Shown in pieces: positions 51,398 to 57,964 of a stretch of DNA of 64,000 nucleotides. The stretch is taken from the IMG/VR virus record IMGVR_UViG_3300044647_001784, positions 22,297-86,296 of that record, one strand, 5' to 3'. Position 1 is the first letter of the stretch, and every line of letters starts with the position of its first letter. Below the pieces are notes generated by a model. The model searched no databases. It saw only the letters and a list, made by a program, of their open reading frames with translations, and had not been told where the DNA came from. Origin of the DNA: a virus. The position numbers and the translations under genes were made by a program.

Positions 51398-51484
51398 ACG
51401 GCGTGTCGCCTTGACAAAGGCGTCAGCTGCCCCTATCTTTTGTGGGGGGTTATCCACAGGTTAAGAAGGTCTGTGGAAAACCCC
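51398..51484. repeat. GCGTGTCG-TTGACA element and DnaA-box hairpin
   Basis: ACGGCGTGTCGCCTTGACA lies at 51398-51416, with TATCTT 17 bp after TTGACA, so it could itself be a promoter. Then GGGGTTATCCACAG (51446-51459) pairs with CTGTGGAAAACCCC (51471-51484), 13 bp with one mismatch. The left arm holds a perfect DnaA box TTATCCACA. Confidence 0.6.
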
Positions 51485-51492
51485 TGAAATTT

Positions 51493-51579
51493 TGTGAGAT
51501 TTATCACATAGGCTGAGCGTCTCACATCTTGGAATTACTCGCTAGTAAGTAGCCAAATGTCAGCCCCTTAGTGTAAAAT
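51493..51579 (+). promoter_or_regulatory. Operon promoter P3
   Basis: Operator TGTGAGATTTATCACA at 51493-51508. TGTCAG at 51558-51563, N10, TAAAAT at 51574-51579. Centre to -10: 73.5 bp. The segment between them (GAGCGTCTCA, GCTAGTAA) is repeated in P4. Confidence 0.8.
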
Positions 51580-51612
51580 TCCTACTATAACAACAACGAA
51601 AGGGGTCATACC

Positions 51613-51792
51613 TTGACCATACTAATCTCATCAGAGGTTTTAGAGAATAGAGAATTATCTAACTCTAATCCATACATGTATCAAAAAGCAAAAACTTATT
51701 TGCTATCATGCACAATTTGTGCGAATAACTATTTAGAAATTTTTGCAAAAGATGCAGACTTTACTAAATTTACTTGTGAGGAGTGCTGGTAA
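51613..51792 (+). CDS. 59-residue Cys4 protein with TTG start
   Basis: No ATG fits; TTG 51613 lies 9 bases after AACGAAAGGGG, giving MTILISSEVLENRELSNSNP. The C-terminal half has LLSCTICANNYLEIF and FTCEECW, two CxxC pairs that may bind zinc. It is the first gene of operon P3. Function unknown. Confidence 0.6.
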   Translation: MTILISSEVLENRELSNSNPYMYQKAKTYLLSCTICANNYLEIFAKDADFTKFTCEECW

Positions 51793-51794
51793 TC

Positions 51795-51944
51795 ATGGCA
51801 GTTTATGAGTTTAATGCTTTTATAAATGTAGAGGCTGAATCCTATGATGATGCTATTGATACATTTCAATTTCAATTAAAATACGGAATAAATCAAAATA
51901 ATGTTTATGTTGCCGACATAAGAGATTTGGAGTTAAGCGAATGA
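51795..51944 (+). CDS. 49-residue alpha/beta protein
   Basis: The product is MAVYEFNAFINVEAESYDDA then IDTFQFQLKYGINQNNVYVA. It has the strand-helix-strand pattern of tiny ferredoxin-like phage proteins in which a sensing strand is followed by AESYDDAI. It overlaps the next gene by 4 bases (ATGA). Confidence 0.6.
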   Translation: MAVYEFNAFINVEAESYDDAIDTFQFQLKYGINQNNVYVADIRDLELSE

Positions 51945-52135
51945 AATCAGATTTCGAAAAAGATTTAGAAATTAAAGAAAGTTTTATTGATTTACTAAAT
52001 GATGTTTATCCTACTGTAAAAATTGGTTATTCAACTTTTACACCCGCCGAAATTTTAGAATGTTGCGACCCAGTAGCATTTGCAATTGGTTTAGTAGAAC
52101 ACGCAGATTATTTAGCAGAAATGGAAAACGAATGA
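51941..52135 (+). CDS. 64-residue helical protein
   Basis: The product MKSDFEKDLEIKESFIDLLN continues VYPTVKIGYSTFTPAEILEC and ends acidic (LVEHADYLAEMENE). FTPAEILECCDPVAF resembles small helix-turn modules in other phages, but no DNA-binding role is clear. It overlaps both neighbours by 4 bases. Confidence 0.6.
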   Translation: MKSDFEKDLEIKESFIDLLNDVYPTVKIGYSTFTPAEILECCDPVAFAIGLVEHADYLAEMENE

Positions 52136-52230
52136 GCGACTTATTTGGATTTGAAAAAGCAATTCAGCTCGATCATCTTAGCGATGAACAAATAAATCAA
52201 TTAGAGGAAATTCTAAAAGATTATCAATAG
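52132..52230 (+). CDS. 32-residue peptide
   Basis: ATG overlaps the upstream stop (ATGA). MSDLFGFEKAIQLDHLSDEQ then INQLEEILKDYQ. Two short helices are separated by a turn. It is the last gene of operon P3. Confidence 0.55.
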   Translation: MSDLFGFEKAIQLDHLSDEQINQLEEILKDYQ

Positions 52231-52233
52231 ATA

Positions 52234-52374
52234 GCGGCGTGTCGCCTTGACAAACAGGGCGGCACCCCCACATATGCACGGGGTCGGGCGTGTCGTTATG
52301 AAGATGTTATAAAATCCCCCGAAATTTACGGCGTGTCGATTTGACAGGGTTATCCACAGATCTCGGGCGTGTCG
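52234..52374. repeat. Cluster of four GCGTGTCG elements with a DnaA box
   Basis: Copies lie at 52234-52252 (GCGGCGTGTCGCCTTGACA), 52286-52295, 52328-52346 (ACGGCGTGTCGATTTGACA) and 52365-52374. TTATCCACA lies at 52350-52358. This is the densest cluster of the element in the window. Confidence 0.65.
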
Positions 52375-52387
52375 TCCACAGGCTAAA

Positions 52388-52473
52388 TGTGATTACTATC
52401 ACACGGCTTGAGCGTCTCATTATTTGGATTTACTGGCTAGTAATTATCTTTTGTCAGTGCTATCCGCTATAAT
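52388..52473 (+). promoter_or_regulatory. Operon promoter P4
   Basis: Operator TGTGATTACTATCACA at 52388-52403. TGTCAG at 52452-52457, N10, TATAAT at 52468-52473. Centre to -10: 72.5 bp. The spacer parallels that of P3. Confidence 0.8.
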
Positions 52474-52504
52474 TGCTACTATCAACAAACGAAAGGCGGA
52501 CTCC

Positions 52505-52717
52505 ATGTCAGCAAATGTCTACACAATCGAAAGCCTACTTGTAGGAAAAATGTATCGCTCAAATTCTCTTACTGGAGAAATTATCTCAGCAGAAAAAAAT
52601 GATAGTGTCTGGTATGCAAATGCAGATACTTACAAAGTGCAGGTACGCCCAATTTATTCTGCACCGCTAAATCTAAAAGATACTTACCGCTATTTAGCCG
52701 TAAAAACTTCCGATTAA
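52505..52717 (+). CDS. 70-residue beta-rich protein
   Basis: ATG 52505 is chosen: it lies after AAACGAAAGGCGG, whereas earlier in-frame starts overlap the promoter. The product MSANVYTIESLLVGKMYRSN continues with strands SLTGEIISAEKNDSVWY and YKVQVRPIYSAPLNLKD. It probably forms a small barrel. Not recognised. Confidence 0.65.
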   Translation: MSANVYTIESLLVGKMYRSNSLTGEIISAEKNDSVWYANADTYKVQVRPIYSAPLNLKDTYRYLAVKTSD

Positions 52718-52806
52718 ATAAAATCGAAACAGGGGCAGTTTAGAGAGTGTTCTCGCCCAATGTCGTAAGTAAGAACTCTCACCAATTTTTTAACGAAAGG
52801 AAAACT

Positions 52807-52971
52807 ATGCTAAACATAATCGACAAAACCGATTTCTATGAAATCGCAGATGAGCAACACTTTTGCTGTGATGAAAGTCAGTTTAAGTATTACTGTATCG
52901 AACACCTAGAATTTATGGGTTGCTACTTTTGCGGATTTGACTATGACAAAGATTGCGAGGAACAACACTAA
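52807..52971 (+). CDS. Cys-rich 54-residue protein
   Basis: ATG 52807 follows AACGAAAGGAAAACT. The product MLNIIDKTDFYEIADEQHFC contains CCDESQFKYYCIEHLEFMGC and YFCGFDYDKDC, with seven Cys and two His, suggesting one or two zinc sites. It overlaps the next gene by one base. There is no new TGTCAG promoter, so it is transcribed from P4. Confidence 0.65.
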   Translation: MLNIIDKTDFYEIADEQHFCCDESQFKYYCIEHLEFMGCYFCGFDYDKDCEEQH

Positions 52972-53114
52972 TGGGATACATTGAGATTTTTAGAATGGAT
53001 CAAGACGGGGCGGGTTGGGTAGATTTATCCGAAGCCACCCCCGATGAACTATTTACTATTGAGGTTGGGCTACTTAATGAGGGAGCCTTATTCACTAGCC
53101 CCGAAGCCGACTAA
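52971..53114 (+). CDS. 47-residue acidic protein
   Basis: The product MGYIEIFRMDQDGAGWVDLS continues ATPDELFTIEVGLLNEGALF. It is coupled to the upstream gene by a one-base overlap. Its stop codon abuts the TGTCAG box of P5. Function unknown. Confidence 0.6.
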   Translation: MGYIEIFRMDQDGAGWVDLSEATPDELFTIEVGLLNEGALFTSPEAD

Positions 53115-53115
53115 A

Positions 53116-53137
53116 TGTCAGTGGGCTAGGCTATAAT
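53116..53137 (+). promoter_or_regulatory. Operon promoter P5 (no CRP-like site)
   Basis: TGTCAG at 53116-53121, N10 (TGGGCTAGGC), TATAAT at 53132-53137. The upstream space is coding and carries no TGTGA-N6-TCACA. The leader has AACAACAACGAAAGG. Confidence 0.75.
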
Positions 53138-53165
53138 AAGCAATAACAACAACGAAAGGAAAACT

Positions 53166-53291
53166 ATGATTAACTCAGTAATGACTATCGAGTGCGTGGA
53201 TTGCCACGGATACGGAATTATCTTTTTTGGTAATGATAACGACTATGATTGCGAGCCATGCGATTGCGTGGAAGAATTGGAGAACAACTAA
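53166..53291 (+). CDS. 41-residue Cys4 zinc-ribbon protein
   Basis: ATG 53166 follows AACGAAAGGAAAACT. The product MINSVMTIECVDCHGYGIIF ends NDYDCEPCDCVEELENN. CxxCxGxG resembles a DnaJ-type zinc knuckle, completed by CxxC. It overlaps the next ATG by one base. Confidence 0.65.
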   Translation: MINSVMTIECVDCHGYGIIFFGNDNDYDCEPCDCVEELENN

Positions 53292-53494
53292 TGTATAAAT
53301 TAACTTGTGCTTATGACGGACACGCTCCTCATTGGTCAGCAGAATACGAAAACGAATTTGGTGCATGGGAAAACTTTTTCTTATTCACCGATTGGGGATT
53401 TGCTAACGAATACTCAACTGTAAATATTTACACGCCAACAGGCAAATGCTATACAAAAGTTTTCTACAGAACAGGAATGGTATCAGTTAAATGA
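53291..53494 (+). CDS. 67-residue beta-rich protein
   Basis: ATG 53291 overlaps the TAA of the previous gene, which decides the start. The product MYKLTCAYDGHAPHWSAEYE continues GAWENFFLFTDWGFANEYST and VNIYTPTGKCYTKVFYRTG. It probably forms a small antiparallel sheet. Function unknown. Confidence 0.65.
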   Translation: MYKLTCAYDGHAPHWSAEYENEFGAWENFFLFTDWGFANEYSTVNIYTPTGKCYTKVFYRTGMVSVK

Positions 53495-53682
53495 TGACAC
53501 GAAAAGATTATGTCGCAACCGCTGAAATTCTAAAGTATGTAAGCGATAAAACTCACCCCGCTGTTTTTTCTAAAATGGTAAATGATTTTGCGGAGATGTT
53601 CGCAAAAGATAATGAGCGATTTGATGTAAAACGATTTCACGAAGCGAGTGGATACAATGTTCCAAAATTCACTTCGAGATAA
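53491..53682 (+). CDS. 63-residue actinophage-type protein (TRKDYV family)
   Basis: The product MMTRKDYVATAEILKYVSDK continues FSKMVNDFAEMFAKDNERFD and VKRFHEASGY. I recognise this as a small helical protein common in phages of Actinobacteria, usually beginning MTRKDY and ending in F-x-AxGY. Its function is not known. It overlaps the upstream gene by 4 bases. Confidence 0.7.
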   Translation: MMTRKDYVATAEILKYVSDKTHPAVFSKMVNDFAEMFAKDNERFDVKRFHEASGYNVPKFTSR

Positions 53683-53788
53683 AGTAAAACGCATTCAGGA
53701 ATTGCGCCGCAGTAATGCGGCGCAACCTGTTCGCAATAAAAAAAAATACACACGCAAAATAAAACATAAAAATAAATTTGACACTTAA
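53657..53788 (+). CDS. Possible 43-residue very basic peptide
   Basis: ATG 53657 lies inside the end of the previous gene. The product MFQNSLRDKVKRIQELRRSN ends in a lysine-rich run NKKKYTRKIKHKNKFDT. It could bind nucleic acid. A perfect 10-bp hairpin with a GTAA loop (53702-53725) lies within it, so the frame may be chance over a terminator. Confidence 0.4.
   Translation: MFQNSLRDKVKRIQELRRSNAAQPVRNKKKYTRKIKHKNKFDT
53702..53725. terminator. Perfect hairpin with GTAA tetraloop
   Basis: TTGCGCCGCA and TGCGGCGCAA pair perfectly around GTAA, a GNRA-class tetraloop. No T run follows, so it may be an RNA-processing or stability element rather than a classical terminator. Confidence 0.5.
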
Positions 53789-53834
53789 CGCAAAATCCCG
53801 CACATAGCTGCGGGGTCGGGCGTGTCGTTAAGGA

Positions 53835-53899
53835 CGTGATGTAAATCACCCTGGAATTTTGGGCGTGTTGTGGAAAATGTCAGTGGCCTATGGTATTAT
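53835..53899 (+). promoter_or_regulatory. Operon promoter P6
   Basis: A weaker operator CGTGATGTAAATCACC lies at 53835-53850. TGTCAG at 53878-53883, N10, TATTAT at 53894-53899. Centre to -10: 51.5 bp. GGGCGTGTCG at 53818-53827 precedes it. Confidence 0.75.
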
Positions 53900-53928
53900 T
53901 CTCTTAAATCAAACGAAAGGCTCATCCC

Positions 53929-54039
53929 ATGGATTTTTATGATGACTACTATGAAACAGATATGATACGCCCTGACGCTAAGTCATGCTATTGTACTAAC
54001 CATTCTATTTGTACTAATTGCACTAAGGGGTATAACTAA
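53929..54039 (+). CDS. 36-residue Cys-rich peptide
   Basis: ATG 53929 follows AAACGAAAGGCTCATCCC. MDFYDDYYETDMIRPDAKSC continues YCTNHSICTNCTKGYN, with four Cys and one His close together. It is coupled to the gp88-like gene by a one-base overlap (TAATG) and might deliver metal to it; that is a guess. Confidence 0.6.
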   Translation: MDFYDDYYETDMIRPDAKSCYCTNHSICTNCTKGYN

Positions 54040-54761
54040 TGACTAAACTAAAAAGATCTAATGATAGAAAGGTGGCTAACCTTGTCACAAAAAATGGAAA
54101 GCAAGCCGCAATTGCGAACACGTTCGGGCTCCCTGCAGGAAAGAATTATTCATGCCCTGGTGCCACTAGTATTTGTGAGAGTGTTTGCTACGCAGGAAAA
54201 CTCGAAAAGGTATTCCCAAGCGTTAAAGTAAATCTATTGCATAACTGGGAATTACTAAAAGACGCAGACGGTGAAACTATGGTGCGTCTACTTAATGAAA
54301 TGATAATTGACTTCAAGGCTGATTGTGTAAAGAAAGACGCACCTATGCTATTCCGTATCCACTGGGACGGAGACTTCTTCAATGATACTTATGCATATGC
54401 ATGGAAAATAGTTATTGATAAGCATGAGGATGTTCAATTCTGGGTTTATACTCGTGTAAAGTCTGCGGCGCTTATTCTTAAGGATGTATCTAATCTATCG
54501 CTATACTATTCAACGGATGATGATAATAAAGAAATCGCATTCGACTTAAAAACTAATTCAAAAATCCGCCTTGCTTATCTTGGTAAGACATTCGCTGCAA
54601 CCGAAGACACAATGAAAGAATTGACTGGTAAGCCTGGTGCTAAGTGTCCTGAGAATATGAAGAGTATTCCACTTATCTCTAGCAATGGGTCCGCCTGCGT
54701 ATCTTGTGGTCTATGCGTATATGGTAAAGCGGATATTAGATTTTCTGCGAGTAAAAAATAA
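54039..54761 (+). CDS. Actinophage gp88-family protein
   Basis: This 240-residue protein shows the family blocks of the mycobacteriophage gene product 88 domain (PF17338): NGKQAAIANTFGLPAGKNYS, CPGATSICESVCYAGK, FRIHWDGDFFNDTYAYAW, VQFWVYTRVKSAA, and a C-terminal Cys cluster (GAKCPENM, GSACVSCGLCVYG). The Cys arrangement suggests an iron-sulfur or zinc site. Its biochemical role is unestablished; it is frequent in phages of Actinobacteria. It overlaps both neighbours by one base and is transcribed from P6. Confidence 0.88.
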   Translation: MTKLKRSNDRKVANLVTKNGKQAAIANTFGLPAGKNYSCPGATSICESVCYAGKLEKVFPSVKVNLLHNWELLKDADGETMVRLLNEMIIDFKADCVKKDAPMLFRIHWDGDFFNDTYAYAWKIVIDKHEDVQFWVYTRVKSAALILKDVSNLSLYYSTDDDNKEIAFDLKTNSKIRLAYLGKTFAATEDTMKELTGKPGAKCPENMKSIPLISSNGSACVSCGLCVYGKADIRFSASKK

Positions 54762-54856
54762 TGTATGAGGTTATTGGTATGATTGGCGGATCTATGGTAA
54801 TTCTTATATCGCTCCTGCCAATTTTATTAGCTGCATATGTAATATCTAAATTGTAA
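54761..54856 (+). CDS. 31-residue membrane peptide
   Basis: MYEVIGMIGGSMVILISLLP continues ILLAAYVISKL, a single transmembrane segment. ATG overlaps the TAA of the gp88-like gene. Last gene of operon P6. Confidence 0.6.
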   Translation: MYEVIGMIGGSMVILISLLPILLAAYVISKL

Positions 54857-54939
54857 CAGCGTGTCGGCTTGACAATGTCAAGCTGGCCCGCAATGTTGCG
54901 GGGTTATCCACAGGTTTAAGGGGCTTATCCACAAGCCCC
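54856..54939. repeat. GCGTGTCG-TTGACA element, palindrome and DnaA-box hairpins
   Basis: ACAGCGTGTCGGCTTGACA at 54856-54874 overlaps the palindrome GCTTGACA-A-TGTCAAGC (54867-54883). CCCGCAA/TTGCGGG forms a hairpin at 54887-54902. TTATCCACA occurs at 54904-54912 and again at 54925-54933, the second as the loop of GGGGCTT/AAGCCCC (54920-54939), a likely terminator. Confidence 0.65.
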
Positions 54940-54947
54940 TGGAATTA

Positions 54948-55012
54948 TGTGAGATTTATCACAAGGCTCATGCGTAAATAGATTAGGTAATGTCAGTGGG
55001 CTATGTTATAAT
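54948..55012 (+). promoter_or_regulatory. Operon promoter P7
   Basis: Operator TGTGAGATTTATCACA at 54948-54963, identical to that of P3. TGTCAG at 54991-54996, N10, TATAAT at 55007-55012. Centre to -10: 51.5 bp. Confidence 0.85.
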
Positions 55013-55040
55013 TCTCTTATCCAACAACGAAAGGCAATAA

Positions 55041-55244
55041 ATGAAAATAGAACACAACCTAAAGTTTGTAACTGAGTTTGCAGACGGACACCCAATAACT
55101 GCACGGGTAATGGCACTTGATGAGTCAATGCGTACTGAAATGCTTGAAGGTATGCTAAAGGATTTAGTAGGCTCTCGCTTGCAACCAATTCTTGATGAAA
55201 TAAATGCCAATGGCTCATACGCAATTCTAAAGGTTGCTGAATAA
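55041..55244 (+). CDS. 67-residue protein of unknown function
   Basis: ATG 55041 follows AACAACGAAAGGCAATAA. The product MKIEHNLKFVTEFADGHPIT continues ARVMALDESMRTEMLEGMLK and has a mixed alpha/beta pattern. TAATG couples it to the next gene. Not recognised. Confidence 0.65.
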   Translation: MKIEHNLKFVTEFADGHPITARVMALDESMRTEMLEGMLKDLVGSRLQPILDEINANGSYAILKVAE

Positions 55245-55513
55245 TGGGAAGTGTAACAGCACTAGGTATTCAGGACAGTGTGTTAGATTTAGAAACACAA
55301 TTAGCCTATCACTTACAGGGTAATCACTATCCACCCGTTCCACTATCTATGGTACCAGTATGTATTCAGGCAATAGATTTTGCTTATGATGAAATGTGGG
55401 ATGAAACTATTGAAATGCCTGATGGTATTTCTTATAAGGGTGAAACATGTGCGCCAGTATGGGCGATCATCGAGGCTCACCACTTACACTTTTGGCTACC
55501 TGAAAGTGACTAA
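55244..55513 (+). CDS. 89-residue protein of unknown function
   Basis: The product MGSVTALGIQDSVLDLETQL continues PLSMVPVCIQAIDFAYDEMW and ends PVWAIIEAHHLHFWLPESD. It is acidic, with a possible metal pair EAHHLH near the end. The CRP-like operator of P8 begins inside its last codons. Confidence 0.65.
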   Translation: MGSVTALGIQDSVLDLETQLAYHLQGNHYPPVPLSMVPVCIQAIDFAYDEMWDETIEMPDGISYKGETCAPVWAIIEAHHLHFWLPESD

Positions 55514-55580
55514 GGTCACACAATAACTTTCTCAAATAATGAGATGGGGGTTGATAAATGTCAGCCCCCAATGCTACAAT
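55505..55580 (+). promoter_or_regulatory. Operon promoter P8
   Basis: Operator AGTGACTAAGGTCACA at 55505-55520, one base off consensus. TGTCAG at 55559-55564, N10, TACAAT at 55575-55580. Centre to -10: 62.5 bp. TTGATA at 55551 is a possible weak -35. Confidence 0.7.
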
Positions 55581-55608
55581 ACTACCCTACAAAGAAAAGA
55601 GGCAATAA

Positions 55609-55791
55609 ATGACAATACAAGATAAGTTGTATCAGGTTGGAGATTTATTCACTACCCTAAAGTCAAAAAAGACGGGCGTGATTAAAGAAATCCACCCACA
55701 AGCATCTGGCTCGGTGCGTGTGCTACTAGAAATGCCAACAAAGGAAACTCGCTGGACAACAGTATCAGCAAGCACCCTAGCAGGTAATTAG
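55609..55791 (+). CDS. 60-residue SH3-like protein
   Basis: The product MTIQDKLYQVGDLFTTLKSK continues KTGVIKEIHPQASGSVRVLL and EMPTKETRWTTVSASTLAG. The pattern of a G-D turn followed by strands is that of small SH3-like barrels common in actinophages. The leader has AAAAGAGG. Function unknown. Confidence 0.65.
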   Translation: MTIQDKLYQVGDLFTTLKSKKTGVIKEIHPQASGSVRVLLEMPTKETRWTTVSASTLAGN

Positions 55792-55815
55792 CATAGGGCA
55801 GGGGGGTCGCAGAAA

Positions 55816-55837
55816 TGTCAGACCCTCCTGCTATACT
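55816..55837 (+). promoter_or_regulatory. Operon promoter P9 (no CRP-like site)
   Basis: TGTCAG at 55816-55821, N10, TATACT at 55832-55837. The leader ACCAACGAAAG is the longest match (11 bases) to the antisense loop at 59995. Confidence 0.75.
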
Positions 55838-55876
55838 ACTCTAACAAACAACCAACCAACGAAAGAGAGAAAATAA

Positions 55877-56299
55877 ATGGCACGACAGAAAGCAATTAGC
55901 GTAAAGATAGCAACACCAAAGGTAATCAAGGCACTAGAAACTCGCTTGACAAAGTTAAATGCCGATTACGCATCACAAGAAGCCAACGAAGCAAAGCACG
56001 AAAAGGCTTTAGAAAAGTGGCGCAAAGAAGTAGGAAAGTTCGCTATGGCTAATTTTGCTAAGGCAGAAAACTTCCGCACAAACTATCGCTCATGGAATAA
56101 GACACTTAATGTTGATTTCGATTTAACAGTTAATGAGTCAGACTTTCCTAAAGAGCCTGAGAAGGACTACGAAGTTCTCCACCGCCACTCATACAATGAG
56201 ATGAAAGAGGAATTGGAAAACGCAATTCGTATTCTAAAGATGACAGATGAGGAAACAGTAAGCACAAGCACTTACAATGCTATTGCTCGTTATCTCTAA
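55877..56299 (+). CDS. 140-residue helical protein
   Basis: ATG 55877 follows AACGAAAGAGAGAAAATAA. The product MARQKAISVKIATPKVIKAL has a coiled-coil region (RLTKLNADYASQEANEAKHE, then KALEKWRKEVGKFAMANFA), and a C-terminal helix MKEELENAIRILKMTDEET. It resembles small coiled-coil proteins of other actinophages. No enzymatic motif is visible. Confidence 0.7.
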   Translation: MARQKAISVKIATPKVIKALETRLTKLNADYASQEANEAKHEKALEKWRKEVGKFAMANFAKAENFRTNYRSWNKTLNVDFDLTVNESDFPKEPEKDYEVLHRHSYNEMKEELENAIRILKMTDEETVSTSTYNAIARYL

Positions 56300-56370
56300 A
56301 TAATCCAACGACCTGAGTATGTCGCCAAACTGCTCTCCCTTTTGGGACAACTACTAACAAAGGTAATACA

Positions 56371-56598
56371 ATGCGGTTCAAGATAGAAATGTATGACGAA
56401 GTAAAACAAAACGACTTAACAATTTATTCTGATGAAGGCTATGACAATGAAAGCCTAAAGGAATTAGTTTTCTCAAACTTAAAAAGATTTGACGGAAATG
56501 TTAAGGCTTTTGTTTATGATCAAAAAAATAAAAAGAAAACATCAGCAGCGTTCTTTCCAATGGAAACAGTAAACTATGTAAAGTCCTTATCTAAGTGA
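56371..56598 (+). CDS. 75-residue protein of unknown function
   Basis: ATG 56371 lies after CAAAGG. The product MRFKIEMYDEVKQNDLTIYS continues NESLKELVFSNLKRFDGNVK and AFVYDQKNKKKTSAAFFPME, a beta-alpha-beta pattern. A strong hairpin (56604-56623) follows the stop. It is transcribed from P9. Confidence 0.65.
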   Translation: MRFKIEMYDEVKQNDLTIYSDEGYDNESLKELVFSNLKRFDGNVKAFVYDQKNKKKTSAAFFPMETVNYVKSLSK

Positions 56599-56603
56599 AA
56601 GGT

Positions 56604-56687
56604 GGGGCAGCTAATTCTGCCCCGCCCAAGCTTGGCCCGCAATAATGTGCGGGGTTTTCCACAGGTTTAAGAGGGCCTGTGGATAAC
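56604..56687. terminator. Three consecutive hairpins including DnaA-box arms
   Basis: GGGGCAG/CTGCCCC (56604-56623), CCCGCA/TGCGGG (56636-56653), and GTTTTCCACAGG/CCTGTGGATAAC (56654-56687). The third has a DnaA-box-like sequence in both arms (perfect TTATCCACA in the right arm, reversed). The first is the likely terminator. Confidence 0.65.
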
Positions 56688-56697
56688 GCCTGGAATT

Positions 56698-56773
56698 TGT
56701 GAGATTACTCACATGGATCAATTCGGACATATTGTAACTAATCATAGACAATGTCAGTGGGGTCTGTTATACT
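56698..56773 (+). promoter_or_regulatory. Operon promoter P10
   Basis: Operator TGTGAGATTACTCACA at 56698-56713. TGTCAG at 56752-56757, N10, TATACT at 56768-56773. Centre to -10: 62.5 bp. TAGACA at 56745 is a possible -35. Confidence 0.8.
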
Positions 56774-56803
56774 TACAACTAACTAAACGAAAGGTAAAAA
56801 TAT

Positions 56804-57811
56804 ATGGCTCACAATCTCGAAACCGAAAACGGCGAAGTTGCTTTTGCATTGCGTGGCGCACCTGCATGGCATAATCTTGCTAATCGTATCTTCACACAAG
56901 ATGAAGATGTTACTACTCAAATGATGTTAGATGAGGCAAAACTATCTAACTGGAATGTTCGTCTATCTCCATTGACCGACCACATCTCAGATACATGGAA
57001 TGATGTATCTAATGCTCAATTAGTTATTCGTGACAACCCATTCAATAGCGGAACTGATGTTCTTGCTACTGTTGGTAAGCGTTACAAGCCTGTGCAAAAT
57101 GAAGAATTGTTTGCATTCGCAGATGCAATTCATGATGCCAATGCTGATTGCCGTTGGGAATCTGCTGGCTCACTTCGTAGCGGTAAGGTTGTTTTTGGTA
57201 CTGTGGATATTCCTCGCACAATGGTGCTTGACCCACAAGGTGCAAATGATGAAACCAAGTTGTATCTAATTGTTTGGACATCACATGACGGGTCTGTTGC
57301 GGTTCAGGCTGCAGTTACCCCTGTTCGTGTAGTTTGCCAAAACACATTGAATCTTGCAATGCGTAATGCTAAGCAATCTTTCAAGATTCGTCACACGCAA
57401 TCTGTTGAAGGTCGCATTCAAGTAGCCCGCGAAACTCTTGGGCTTGCTCTTGGATACTTTGATGAATTTGAGAAAGAGGCTCAGGCTCTTTATTCTCAAT
57501 CAATTACTGATGCTGAATTCTCAAAGTTAATTCAGACAATTTATCCTAAGCCAGATAAAGATTCTGCTAAGGTTGCGCTAACTAAGTGGGAGAATAAGGT
57601 TGTCCTTCTTGACAATCTTTATCATAACTCACCAACTAACGCTAACATCAAGGGAACTAAGTGGGGTGCGTTCAATGCACTAACTGAACGCCTTGACTAT
57701 TATCGTTCAGGTCGCGGAAATTCTGAAACACTTATGGCTGGTGCATCAGGGTTTGACCCAATTCTTACCGCAGAAAAAAATAAAATTAAGAAATTAATTT
57801 CTGCGTTTTAA
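56804..57811 (+). CDS. DUF932 / phage-plasmid-like protein (TIGR03299)
   Basis: This 335-residue protein contains FALRGAPAWHNLANRIFTQD, GTDVLATVGKRYKPVQNEEL, LRSGKVVFGTVDIPRTM, SHDGSVAVQAAVTPVRVVCQ, NTLNLAMRNAKQSFKIRHTQ and LTERLDYYRSGRGNSETL, which together identify the DUF932 family widespread on phages and plasmids. The family has no settled function; roles near DNA replication or anti-restriction have been suggested. Codon choice is slightly richer in C/G than neighbours. It is alone in its operon and followed by tRNA-Asp. Confidence 0.9.
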   Translation: MAHNLETENGEVAFALRGAPAWHNLANRIFTQDEDVTTQMMLDEAKLSNWNVRLSPLTDHISDTWNDVSNAQLVIRDNPFNSGTDVLATVGKRYKPVQNEELFAFADAIHDANADCRWESAGSLRSGKVVFGTVDIPRTMVLDPQGANDETKLYLIVWTSHDGSVAVQAAVTPVRVVCQNTLNLAMRNAKQSFKIRHTQSVEGRIQVARETLGLALGYFDEFEKEAQALYSQSITDAEFSKLIQTIYPKPDKDSAKVALTKWENKVVLLDNLYHNSPTNANIKGTKWGAFNALTERLDYYRSGRGNSETLMAGASGFDPILTAEKNKIKKLISAF

Positions 57812-57858
57812 TAAATAAATTCCTGAGCATGAATAAAAACTGCTCACAATTTTTTCTA

Positions 57859-57932
57859 GGTCCATTAGCTCAGTTGGTTAGAGCGCTACCCTGTCACGGT
57901 AGAGGTCGACGGTTCAAGTCCGTTATGGATCG
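57859..57932 (+). tRNA. tRNA-Asp (anticodon GUC)
   Basis: A 74-base cloverleaf has acceptor GGTCCAT/ATGGATC, D-arm GCTCAGTTGGTTAGAGC, anticodon stem CTACC/GGTAG with loop CTGTCAC, and T-arm GACGG/CCGTT with TTCAAGT. Discriminator G. CCA is not encoded. Confidence 0.92.
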
Positions 57933-57964
57933 CAAATCGCCCGCAATATTTAGGGACAAAAAAG

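Noticed and set aside
51440-56720. CRISPR array
   Set aside because: The repeats between early operons are irregularly spaced by whole genes and are regulatory modules; there are no short regular spacers.
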